Source of the DNA: Sphingomonas koreensis
Lineage (GTDB): Bacteria; Pseudomonadota; Alphaproteobacteria; Sphingomonadales; Sphingomonadaceae
Length of the DNA: 64,000 nt
Assembly: GCF_002797435.1 (NCBI RefSeq)
Contig: NZ_PGEN01000001.1
Location: 2,726,501 to 2,790,500, forward strand
Direction of reading: 5' to 3'
The notes below the pieces were generated by a model, which saw only the letters and a program-made list of their open reading frames with translations, did not search any database and was not told where the DNA came from. The position numbers and the translations under genes were made by a program. Shown in pieces: positions 9,458 through 17,731 of this stretch. The first letter of the stretch is position 1. Every line of letters starts with the position of its first letter.

Positions 9458-10126
9458 ATGCCGACGCTGGGGCTCGTCCATAATTCGCCGATGCTGGCGG
9501 GCGTGTTCAACGAGATCGCGGCGCGGGTGATGCCCGATGTGCGCATCCTGCACTTCGTCGATGAAAGCACGATCAAGAATACGATCGCGGCGGGTCATCT
9601 CCAGAAATCGACGATGCGGCAGGTGATCCGGCTGGTCGGCTCGACCTTCGATGCCGGCTGCGACGTCGCGATGGTCACCTGTTCGTCGATCGGCCGCGCG
9701 GTCGAGATGGCGGCCGAGCTGTACGATCAGCCCGTGCTGCGCGTCGATCGCGCCATGGCCGAACAGGCGGTGGCGAGCGCGACGCGGATCGGCGTCGTCG
9801 CGACGCTGTCGACCACGCTCGACCCCACCGCGGATCTCGTCCGCCGCGTCGCCGCCGAGCAGGGCAAGGCGATCGAGCTGGTCGCGCATCTGTGCGAAGG
9901 CGCGTTCGACGCGGTGATGGCCGGCGACGGCGCCACCCATGACCGCATCGTCGGCGAAGCGCTGACCACCGCGCTGGCCGATGTCGACGCGATCGTGCTG
10001 GCGCAGGCGTCGATGGCCCGTGTCGTCGCGGCGCTGCCCGAGGGCGCGGTCAAGGTGCCGGTGCTGGCCAGTCCCGAGCTTGGCATGCTGCGCGCGGCGG
10101 AAGTCCTCAAGGGCCTTTCCAAGTGA
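9458..10126 (+). CDS. Asp/Glu/hydantoin racemase-superfamily protein lacking the second catalytic Cys
   Basis: A 222-residue protein of the aspartate/glutamate racemase fold. The first half holds the conserved cysteine in VTCSSIG (C75). The position of the second catalytic cysteine, expected in the duplicated motif near residue 183, reads VLAQASMARV and has no cysteine. Classical two-base racemisation is therefore unlikely; a one-cysteine isomerase, decarboxylase or hydrolase is more plausible. It is preceded by a GAGAGAGGGA ribosome site and overlaps the MFS gene by GTGA, so it is firmly part of the rhamnose operon. The substrate is unknown; a sugar-acid-derived keto acid or lactone is a reasonable guess from context only. 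Confidence 0.75.
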   Translation: MPTLGLVHNSPMLAGVFNEIAARVMPDVRILHFVDESTIKNTIAAGHLQKSTMRQVIRLVGSTFDAGCDVAMVTCSSIGRAVEMAAELYDQPVLRVDRAMAEQAVASATRIGVVATLSTTLDPTADLVRRVAAEQGKAIELVAHLCEGAFDAVMAGDGATHDRIVGEALTTALADVDAIVLAQASMARVVAALPEGAVKVPVLASPELGMLRAAEVLKGLSK

Positions 10127-11370
10127 AGAAGCGGCATGCCGTCCTTGGCCTGCTTGCCGCGTTGTCGGTCATCACCTTCATCGATCGCATGGCGATCGCG
10201 GTCACCGGTCCGGCGATCCAGAAGGATCTCGGCCTCACGCCGTCGCAATGGGGTTGGGTGCTCGGCGCCTATACCTTTGCCTATGCCGTGTTCGAGGTGC
10301 CGTCGGGCGCGATCGGCGACCGGTTCGGCTATCGCAAGGAGCTGACGCGGATCACGGTTTGGTGGTCGTTCTTCACCGCGATCACCGCGGCCTGCGTCAG
10401 CTTCTGGCAGCTGACGGCGGCGCGCTTCCTGTTCGGTCTTGGCGCTGCGGGCGCCTATCCCAACATGTCGGGCGTGCTCTATCGCTGGTTCCCCAAGCGC
10501 GAGCGCGCGCGCGGGCAGGGCGTGATCTGGGCAGCGAGCCGGCTGGGCGGCGCGCTGGCGCCGTTGCTGCTGGTGCCGATGAACGTGCATCTGGGCTGGC
10601 AGATGGTGTTCGTGATCCTTGGCCTGATCGGCTTCGTCTGGGCGATCCTGTGGTGGCGCTGGTATCATGACCGCCCGGCCGACCAGCCGGGGATCACGGC
10701 CGAGGAAGTGGCCGAGATCGGCGAGGATGAAGGGGCGGGCCATTCGGGCACGCCATGGGGCAAGCTGCTGCGCCTGCCGCAGCTATGGCTGATCGGCGTC
10801 GCCTATTTCTTCTATGCGTTCGGCAGCTGGTTCTTCTTCGGCTGGTTCGCGCAGTGGATGACCAACGGCCGTGGTTTCACCCCGACCGAGATGGCCTTCT
10901 ATGCCGCGATCCCGTTCCTGCTGGGCATCGTCAGCAACCTGATCGGCGGGGTGCTGAGCGACCGGCTGGGCGCGCGGATCGGCTTCAAGCTGGCCTATCG
11001 CCTGATCACCGGCATCTGCCTGTCCGTCACGGCGGCACTGCTGCTGATGATGAGCCTGACCCCCGACAAGACGATGGTGGTGATGCTGGCCGCCGCGAGC
11101 TTTGCCGTGATGGACCTGATGCTGCCGTCCGCCTGGGCGATGTGCATGTCGATCGGCGGACGCTACGGCGGCACCGCTACCGGATTCATGAACATGCTGG
11201 GCAATCTCGGCGGCTTCATTTGCACCGTCGCGACCGGGTATATCATCGCGGGCACCGGCAGCTACGACCTGCCGGTTCAGGGCATCGCCCTGATGGTGCT
11301 GATCGCGGCCGGCCTGTTCGCGCTGATCGATAGCTCGAAGGGCTTCGACCAGAAGGCGGCGACGGCATGA
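10123..11370 (+). CDS. MFS sugar-acid/sugar transporter (ACS-like family)
   Basis: A 415-residue inner-membrane carrier with about twelve hydrophobic segments. The N-terminal ITFIDRMAIAVTGPAIQKDL, the loop GAIGDRFGYRK and YRWFPKRERARGQG are typical of the anion:cation symporter branch (glucarate, galactarate and hexuronate carriers) of the major facilitator superfamily. It likely imports rhamnose, a rhamnoside or an aldonate for the surrounding enzymes. The GTG start at 10123 forms a GTGA overlap with the racemase-like gene, and the next GH42 gene overlaps its stop by ATGA. The substrate cannot be read from sequence. It is the only transporter in the first operon. Confidence 0.82.
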   Translation: MKKRHAVLGLLAALSVITFIDRMAIAVTGPAIQKDLGLTPSQWGWVLGAYTFAYAVFEVPSGAIGDRFGYRKELTRITVWWSFFTAITAACVSFWQLTAARFLFGLGAAGAYPNMSGVLYRWFPKRERARGQGVIWAASRLGGALAPLLLVPMNVHLGWQMVFVILGLIGFVWAILWWRWYHDRPADQPGITAEEVAEIGEDEGAGHSGTPWGKLLRLPQLWLIGVAYFFYAFGSWFFFGWFAQWMTNGRGFTPTEMAFYAAIPFLLGIVSNLIGGVLSDRLGARIGFKLAYRLITGICLSVTAALLLMMSLTPDKTMVVMLAAASFAVMDLMLPSAWAMCMSIGGRYGGTATGFMNMLGNLGGFICTVATGYIIAGTGSYDLPVQGIALMVLIAAGLFALIDSSKGFDQKAATA

Positions 11371-13424
11371 GGCGGCTTCTGGTGTTCGCGCTGCTCGCCG
11401 CCACACCTGTGCTGCCCGCGGTGGCGCAGACCGATGCGCCTGCGGGCCAGCAGCAGTTCGACAGGCTCTGGCTCGGATCGGCCTGGTATCCCGAACAATG
11501 GCCCGAGGAACGCTGGGCCGAGGATCTGCGGCTGATGAAGGCGCACGGCGCCAATGTCGTGCGGATCGGCGAATATGCCTGGAGCCGGATGGAGCCCGAA
11601 GAGGGCAAGTACGACATGGACTGGCTGGTCCGTGCGGTGCGGCTGGCGGCCAAATACGACATCAAGGTGGTGATCGGCACGCCGAGCGACACGCCGCCCG
11701 CCTGGATGACGCAGAAATACCCGGACGTCTCCCAGATCCAGAGCAACGGCCAGAAGGTCGGGCATGGCGGGCGCCGCCAATTCTCGATCTCGTCCAAACG
11801 CTATCGCGACTTCTGCCGGCAGATCGTCGAGCGGATGGCACAGGCGCTGGGCAAGGAGCCCAATGTCATGGGCTGGCAGATCGGCAACGAGCCGACCGAC
11901 GAAAGCTATGATGCCGAGGCGCGGGCGGCGTGGGTGGCGTGGCTTCAGCAGCGCTACGGCACGCTCGACAGATTGAACGCCGCATGGACCACGCAATATT
12001 GGTCGCAACGCTATACCCGCTGGGATCAGGTTCCCTTCAGCAACGACAAGGCCAATCCCGGCTGGATGCTGGAGGTGAAGCGCTTCATCACCGCCCAATG
12101 GGTGGACTTTCACCGTAATCAGCGTGACGCGATCCGCGCGCACGCCGATCCCGCACAGTTCATCACGGTGAATTTTGGCGGCCTCGGCTGGGCCAACCGC
12201 TTCGACCGCTACGCCGCCAACCGCGACCTCGATTTCACCTCATGGGACAATTACGTCGGTAGCGGGCACCTCAAGCCCTATCGCAACGGCGCGACGCACG
12301 ATCTGGTGCGCGGGTGGAAGCGCAGGAACTTCTGGGTGATGGAGATCCAACCCGGTTTCGTGAACTGGGCGGGGGTCAGCAACATGCTCTACCCCGGCGA
12401 GACGCGGCGCATGGCGTGGCAGGCGATCGGTCACGGATCGGACGGCATCCTCTACTGGCAGTGGCGCAACGCGCTCAACGGGCAGGAGACGATGCACGGA
12501 TCGATCATCGGCCCCGACGGCAAGCCGCTGCCCGTCTATGCCGAGGTTCAGCAGATCGGGCGCGAGATGGCCAAGGCCACGCCGCTGATCGCGGGGACGC
12601 ATCCGGTGTCGGACGTCGCGATCCTTCAGGATTATGCCAGCCGCTGGGCGATCGATTTCCAGCTCCACCATCGCGACTATGACCAGATCGAGGTGCTGCT
12701 CGATTACTATCAGCCGCTCAAGGACGCGCGCGGCGCGGTCGACATCGTCGAGGCGGAGGCGGCGCCGCTGTCGGGCTACAAGCTGGTCGTCGCACCGAGC
12801 CTCAACGTCATCAGCGAAACGACGGCAAAGCGGCTGACCGACTATGTGCGCGGCGGCGGGCATCTGATCCTCGGGCCGCGTTCGGGGATGAAGGATTCGT
12901 ACAACGCGCTCGAACCGCAGCGCCAGCCCGGGCCGCTCGCGGAACTGCTGGGCGGGCGTGTCGAGCAGTTCTACGCGCTCGATGAAGCGGTCGATGTCGG
13001 AGGCGGCAAGGCAACGATCTGGGCCGAGCAGCTCTCGACCAGCGCGCCTGATACGCAGGTGCTTCTGCGCTACGGCAAGGCCAATGGCTGGCTCGACGGC
13101 AAGCCCGCTGTGATCAGCCGTGCGGTCGGCAAGGGCCGCATCACCTATGTCGGCGCCTTGGTCGATGATGCGGTGATGAAGACGCTGATCGACGGCGCGC
13201 TGCGCGACGCGAAGGTCGCACGCGACTTCCCCGTGCCCGCGGAGGTCGAGCTGATGACGCGCGAGGGGCAGGGGCGGCGCATCGTCATCCTCATCAACCA
13301 TGGCCGCACCGTGCAGACGGTCACGCTGCCCGAAGCGATGACCGACATCCTCGCCGGCGGCTCCAAATCGAGCGTGACCTTGCCTGTCGAGGGTGTCGCG
13401 GTTCTCCGGCGAGGAGGGAAGTGA
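11367..13424 (+). CDS. Secreted GH42 beta-galactosidase-like enzyme, copy 1
   Basis: A 685-residue GH42 protein with a Sec signal (MRRLLVFALLAATPVLPAVAQ). The catalytic barrel starts at LGSAWYPEQWPEERWAEDL. The acid/base is E175 in GWQIGNEPTDE and the nucleophile E326 in WVMEIQPG. A trimerisation/Rossmann-like domain follows (VVAPSLNVISETTAKRLTDYVRGGGHLILGPRSG), then a short C-terminal beta domain. GH42 enzymes usually cleave beta-galactosides; some act on alpha-L-arabinopyranosides. Most GH42 proteins are cytoplasmic, so the signal peptide is notable and points to periplasmic action. The downstream gene is a close paralogue, with stop and start sharing a base. Confidence 0.88.
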   Translation: MRRLLVFALLAATPVLPAVAQTDAPAGQQQFDRLWLGSAWYPEQWPEERWAEDLRLMKAHGANVVRIGEYAWSRMEPEEGKYDMDWLVRAVRLAAKYDIKVVIGTPSDTPPAWMTQKYPDVSQIQSNGQKVGHGGRRQFSISSKRYRDFCRQIVERMAQALGKEPNVMGWQIGNEPTDESYDAEARAAWVAWLQQRYGTLDRLNAAWTTQYWSQRYTRWDQVPFSNDKANPGWMLEVKRFITAQWVDFHRNQRDAIRAHADPAQFITVNFGGLGWANRFDRYAANRDLDFTSWDNYVGSGHLKPYRNGATHDLVRGWKRRNFWVMEIQPGFVNWAGVSNMLYPGETRRMAWQAIGHGSDGILYWQWRNALNGQETMHGSIIGPDGKPLPVYAEVQQIGREMAKATPLIAGTHPVSDVAILQDYASRWAIDFQLHHRDYDQIEVLLDYYQPLKDARGAVDIVEAEAAPLSGYKLVVAPSLNVISETTAKRLTDYVRGGGHLILGPRSGMKDSYNALEPQRQPGPLAELLGGRVEQFYALDEAVDVGGGKATIWAEQLSTSAPDTQVLLRYGKANGWLDGKPAVISRAVGKGRITYVGALVDDAVMKTLIDGALRDAKVARDFPVPAEVELMTREGQGRRIVILINHGRTVQTVTLPEAMTDILAGGSKSSVTLPVEGVAVLRRGGK

Positions 13425-15487
13425 TGCGGACGATCCTTCTCGCCGCCGCCGCGGCGCTTGCACTGGCTCCCGCCGTTTCCGCGCAGACCGTCTTCCCCAA
13501 CCGGGCGACCGCCTTTGCCGACAAGCCCGCGATCGCAGTCGGCGTCGCCTGGTATCCCGAGCAATGGCCCGAGGACCGCTGGGCGGTCGATCTCGACATG
13601 ATGAAGGCGTCGGGCTTCAACACCGTCCGCATCGGCGAGTTCGCCTGGGCGCGGATGGAGCCGGAGGAAGGGAAGTTCGACTTTGCCTGGATGGACCGCG
13701 CGATCGCGGCGGCGGTCAAGCGCGGTTTCATGGTGGTGATCGGCACGCCGAGCGCCGCGCCGCCGGCCTGGCTGACACAGAACTATCCGGACACGCTGCG
13801 GGTCGACGAGAACGGCCAGCGCGCCAGCCATGGCGGGCGCCGCCATTTCTCCTTCGCGAGCAGGCGGTACCGCGAGCTCTCGCGCCGTATCGCGGTGGAG
13901 ATGGCGACGCGCTACGGCAAGCATCCTTCGGTGGTCGGCTGGCAGGTCGACAATGAGGTCGGGCCGCCGTCCTGGGACGCGGAATCGGTCGCGGCGTGGC
14001 ACGCCTTCCTCAAGCAGCGCTACGGCACGATCGACGCGCTCAATCGCCGCTGGACGACGCAATATTGGAGCCAGTTCTACAACGACTGGAGCCAGATCCC
14101 GCTGCGCCAGACGGGTCAGCAGAATCCCGGGCTGCTGCTCGACTTCCGCCATTTCACCACCGCGGTGTGGACCGACTATATCCAGAATCAGGCGCGCGCG
14201 ATCCGGCCGCTGATCGACAGGCGCGCGTGGATCACCACCAACACGATGTTCTGGAACGCCGGCTTCGACCATTTCGTCATGCACCGCGATCTCGATCTGG
14301 CGAGCTGGGACAATTACATCCCCGATGGCCGCCCGGACTGGGTCGCGAACGGCGCCAATCACGCACTGGTCCGCGGGTACAAGCAGCGGAATTTCTGGCT
14401 GATGGAGACGCAGCCGGGCCGGGTGGACTGGGTGCCGGTCAACCGCGCGCTCGATCCGGGGCAGGTGCGCGAACTGGCGTGGCAGTCGGTCAGCCACGGC
14501 TCGGACGGCGTGCTCTACTGGCAGTGGCGCCCGGCGCGGAACGGACAGGAGACCTATCACGGCGCGGTGCTGGGGCAGGACGGCGAACCCAATCCGATCC
14601 ATGCCGAGATCACGCAGATCGCGAAGGAACTGACCGCCGCCGCACCCTTGCTCGCGGACACCGGCCCCGCGGCCAAGGTCGCGATGCTCTGGTCCTATGA
14701 CAGCCGCTGGGCGATCGACCTGCAGCGCCATCATCGCGACTTCGATCCCGTGAAGGCCTTCACCGACGTCTATCGCCCGCTGCGTGTGCAGAGCCAGGGC
14801 GTGCATGTCGTGTCGCCCGATGCGGCGCTGGCGGCCTATCCGCTGGTCGTCGCGCCGAACCTCAACGTGGTCACGCAGGCACAGGCCGACCGGCTCGCCG
14901 CCTATGTCCGGGGTGGCGGGCATCTCGTGCTCGGGCCGCGCTCGGGGATGAAGGACGATGCCAACGCGCTGTGGCCGCAGCGCCAGCCGGGGCCGCTCTC
15001 GGACCTGCTCGGGGCTATGGTCGAGCAATATTATGCGCTCGACGCGCCGGTCGGCATCAAGGGCGAGCTGGGCAAGGGCAAGGTCGCGATCTGGGCCGAG
15101 GAGATTCGCCCGGATGCCGTCGACGTCCGCGTGATTGCGACCTATACCGATCCCGGCGGCTGGCTCGACGGCAAGCCCGCGGCGGTAACGCGCAAGGTCG
15201 GGCGCGGCAGCATCACCTATTTCGGAGCGTGGCTCGATCCGGCGACGATGAACACGCTGGCGGCGCGGCTATTGGGAGAGGCGAAGATCGCGCCGCTCAT
15301 TCCCGAGGCGCATGCCGATCTCGAGATCAGCGAACGCGCAGGCGGCGGCAAGCGGGTGATGATCGTGATCAATCACGGTACCGGCGCAAGGCCGCTGACG
15401 CCGCCAAGCGGTGCGCGCTTCGTCAGTGGCGATTGGGCTGGGGGGCAGATGAAGGCGCATGGCGTGGCGCTGTTCCAGCTCAAATGA
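13424..15487 (+). CDS. Secreted GH42 beta-galactosidase-like enzyme, copy 2
   Basis: A 687-residue paralogue of the gene before it, with the same architecture: Sec signal (MRTILLAAAAALALAPAVSAQ), AWYPEQWPEDRWAVDL, acid/base E178 in GWQVDNEVGPPSW, nucleophile E328 in WLMETQPGRVDW, and the glutamine-amidotransferase-like domain (LVVAPNLNVVTQAQADRL). The ATG at 13424 is preceded by GAGGAGGGAA and shares a base with the upstream stop; a GTG at 13421 is the alternative. Motif identity with copy 1 shows an ancient tandem duplication. The +1/+2 loops after the acid/base differ (EPTDES versus EVGPPS), so the two may have split substrates. It overlaps the SGNH gene by ATGA. Confidence 0.88.
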   Translation: MRTILLAAAAALALAPAVSAQTVFPNRATAFADKPAIAVGVAWYPEQWPEDRWAVDLDMMKASGFNTVRIGEFAWARMEPEEGKFDFAWMDRAIAAAVKRGFMVVIGTPSAAPPAWLTQNYPDTLRVDENGQRASHGGRRHFSFASRRYRELSRRIAVEMATRYGKHPSVVGWQVDNEVGPPSWDAESVAAWHAFLKQRYGTIDALNRRWTTQYWSQFYNDWSQIPLRQTGQQNPGLLLDFRHFTTAVWTDYIQNQARAIRPLIDRRAWITTNTMFWNAGFDHFVMHRDLDLASWDNYIPDGRPDWVANGANHALVRGYKQRNFWLMETQPGRVDWVPVNRALDPGQVRELAWQSVSHGSDGVLYWQWRPARNGQETYHGAVLGQDGEPNPIHAEITQIAKELTAAAPLLADTGPAAKVAMLWSYDSRWAIDLQRHHRDFDPVKAFTDVYRPLRVQSQGVHVVSPDAALAAYPLVVAPNLNVVTQAQADRLAAYVRGGGHLVLGPRSGMKDDANALWPQRQPGPLSDLLGAMVEQYYALDAPVGIKGELGKGKVAIWAEEIRPDAVDVRVIATYTDPGGWLDGKPAAVTRKVGRGSITYFGAWLDPATMNTLAARLLGEAKIAPLIPEAHADLEISERAGGGKRVMIVINHGTGARPLTPPSGARFVSGDWAGGQMKAHGVALFQLK

Positions 15488-16686
15488 AGTGGCTGCTCGC
15501 ACCCGCCGCCGCGTTGCTGCTGACCGCAGCGGCCGCGCCCGAACGCTGGATCGCGGCGTGGACCGCGCCGCCGATCGGCTATGAGCCCAGGATCCGCGAT
15601 GGCCTTGGCCGGCCCTATCGCGACGAGACGGTGCGGCAGGTGGTACGCGCCGGGATCGCGGGCCGTACGCTGCGCATCCGGCTGTCGAACGAGCTTGGCG
15701 ATACGCCGCTGCGGCTCGGCGGCGCATCGATCGTGCGGCTCGATGCCGCGGGCGCGCCGGTGCCGGGGAGCTGGCGGGCGCTGCGCTTTGCGGGAGCGGC
15801 TGACGTCATCATCCCGGCGCGTGCCCCCTATCTCAGCGACGCGGTCGCGTTTCCGGTCGCGGCGGGCGAGCGGTTCGCCGTCACCGTCCATTATGCCGGC
15901 GAAGCCGAGGCCGCGGCGCATGCGCAGATGGTCGATGTCGCGCCGGGCAACCAGACCGGGTCGGTGGTGCTGACGGATGCCAAGCGCGCTCGGGCATCGG
16001 GCATCGTGTCGGGCGTCGAGGTGACCGGCAGTCGCGAGACCCGCGTGCTGGTCGCGTTCGGCGATTCGATCACCGAAGGCGCCGGCGCGACCCAGAGCAA
16101 GGCGATGAGCTGGCCCGACCAGCTCCAGCGATTGCTCGCCGGATCGCCCGGCGGCCGTTGCTGGTCGGTCGCCAATGCCGGGATCAGCGGCAACCGGCTG
16201 CTGAACAACGGGCGCGGTCCCAACGCGCTGTCGCGGTTGGAGCGCGATGTGCTGGGCGTGCCCGGCGTGACGCATGTCGTGTTCCTCGAAGGGATCAACG
16301 ACATCGGAAGGGTCAGCGACCCGGCGCGTGCCCATGAGCAGGCAAGTGCCGCGCAGCTCATCGCCGCGCACCGCCAGTTGCTGGCACGCGCCAAGGCCGC
16401 GGGGCTGAAGGTCATCGTCGGGACATTGCTGCCCTATGAGGGCGCGGCCTATGCCGATGCGGAGGGCGAGCAGCGGCGGCAGGCGGTCAACCGCTGGATC
16501 CGCGCGAACGCACGGCAATATGATGCGGTGATCGACTTCGATGTGGCGATGCAGGAACCGGGTAAACCCGGCGTGATGCGGCTCGCCTGGCAGATCGGCG
16601 ACCACCTCCACCCCAATGACGCGGGTTACACGGCAATGGCTAAGACCGCGCTGCCAGTGGTGCTGCGGCAGGGGTGCGGGGGGTAG
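15484..16686 (+). CDS. Secreted SGNH/GDSL carbohydrate esterase
   Basis: A 400-residue protein with a short N-terminal signal (MKWLLAPAAALLLTAAAAPE). A beta-rich N-terminal domain (about 20-180) precedes the SGNH hydrolase domain, which has the nucleophile motif FGDSITEGAG (S195), block III-like LEGINDIG and the C-terminal catalytic pair in GDHLHPNDAGY. This layout is common in plant-polysaccharide esterases that remove acetyl or similar groups. It is the last gene of the operon; the ATGA overlap with GH42 copy 2 fixes the start. It ends one base from the convergent gene on the other strand. In an operon acting on rhamnose- and galactose-containing glycans it probably deacetylates the substrate; the exact group removed is not known. 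Confidence 0.82.
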   Translation: MKWLLAPAAALLLTAAAAPERWIAAWTAPPIGYEPRIRDGLGRPYRDETVRQVVRAGIAGRTLRIRLSNELGDTPLRLGGASIVRLDAAGAPVPGSWRALRFAGAADVIIPARAPYLSDAVAFPVAAGERFAVTVHYAGEAEAAAHAQMVDVAPGNQTGSVVLTDAKRARASGIVSGVEVTGSRETRVLVAFGDSITEGAGATQSKAMSWPDQLQRLLAGSPGGRCWSVANAGISGNRLLNNGRGPNALSRLERDVLGVPGVTHVVFLEGINDIGRVSDPARAHEQASAAQLIAAHRQLLARAKAAGLKVIVGTLLPYEGAAYADAEGEQRRQAVNRWIRANARQYDAVIDFDVAMQEPGKPGVMRLAWQIGDHLHPNDAGYTAMAKTALPVVLRQGCGG

Positions 16687-16687
16687 T

Positions 16688-17731
16688 TCACCACGGCCGG
16701 GACCGCGCCACCGCCAGCCCGCGCACGTCGTTGGGCCATTTTCCGCTGACCGCGCAATAGAAGTGATAGAGCGCACCATCGTGCCAGATCACCGCGGGCT
16801 TGTGCGCATATTTCTCGTCGATCGATCCGGGCGGGCCGACATCGACCAGCACCTCGCTCTGCTTGGTGAAGGCGGTCGGGCTGTCGCCGAGCGCGATCAG
16901 GTCGCGGGCGAAACCGTCGGTCGACAGGCCGAAATAGAACATCGCCCATTTGCCTTCATGCGTAACCACGACGGGATCGCTGGCGAAGCGGTCGTCGGGC
17001 GCGCCCTTGGGGCCGAAGCGCAGCAGCGGACTGGCCGGGTGACGCGTCCAGCGCTTGAGGTCTTTCGAGATGGCAAGGCCGGTCTGTTCCTTCCACGGCG
17101 TGCCGGCGGTCTTGGCGTTGTAATAGAGGTGGAATGTGTCGCCGACCTTGACCAGATACGGCTTGTAGAGCCCGCCGCGCTCCCATTCCGCGCCATCCTC
17201 GGCGCGCAGGATCACCGGGCCGCGTTCCCAGCGCATGAAGTCCTTGCTGAAGGCCAGCCCGATCACCGCCGGGCCTTCCTCATAGCCGGGGCTGGGATAG
17301 GCATGCCAGGCGGCGACATAATGGCCATCGACCTTCACCAGCCGGGCCGGGCTGCGCAGATCGTTCTCGCGCAGGATCGAGGCGCAGGCGATGTTATGGC
17401 GCGTGACCGGATCGGCGGGATCGCGCGCCATGATCAGGCCCAGCCGCTGCCAGTTCAGCAGGTCATGCGATTCGCAGATGCCGGTCTGGTAGCCGGTGCC
17501 GTCGAAGCCGACATAGGTGAGGTAGAATTTGCCGTTCGCCGAGAAGACGAACGGACAATCGACCGCCTTCTCGTCAAAGCTGCCCTTCACGCCCGAGCCG
17601 CCGAGGATCAGCTTCGGATGCTTGTACGGCGTGCGATAGGGCGCGAGCGGGTCGTGCGTGGCCTGTGCCGGAAGTGCGGCAAGCCCCGCGCCCGCGATAG
17701 CGCCGCCCAGCAGGTCGCGCCGTCCGATCAT
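16688..17731 (-). CDS. Tat-exported five-bladed beta-propeller glycosidase (GH43/GH130-like)
   Basis: A 347-residue protein starting MIGRRDLLGGAIAGAGLAAL, a twin-arginine signal. The mature part has repeated propeller blades with DCPFVFSANGKFYLTYVGFDG, GLYKPYLVKVGDTFHLYYNAKT and DPVVVTHEGKWAMFYFGLS, typical of the GH43/GH62/GH117/GH130 fold. The acidic residues near the start of blades are candidate catalytic groups but cannot be fixed by eye. ATG 17731 overlaps the upstream gene's stop by ATGA, so it is the third gene of an operon led by the GH29 fucosidase. Specificity is open: arabinofuranosidase, galactosidase or mannoside phosphorylase-like members share this fold. Confidence 0.72.
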   Translation of the reverse strand: MIGRRDLLGGAIAGAGLAALPAQATHDPLAPYRTPYKHPKLILGGSGVKGSFDEKAVDCPFVFSANGKFYLTYVGFDGTGYQTGICESHDLLNWQRLGLIMARDPADPVTRHNIACASILRENDLRSPARLVKVDGHYVAAWHAYPSPGYEEGPAVIGLAFSKDFMRWERGPVILRAEDGAEWERGGLYKPYLVKVGDTFHLYYNAKTAGTPWKEQTGLAISKDLKRWTRHPASPLLRFGPKGAPDDRFASDPVVVTHEGKWAMFYFGLSTDGFARDLIALGDSPTAFTKQSEVLVDVGPPGSIDEKYAHKPAVIWHDGALYHFYCAVSGKWPNDVRGLAVARSRPW

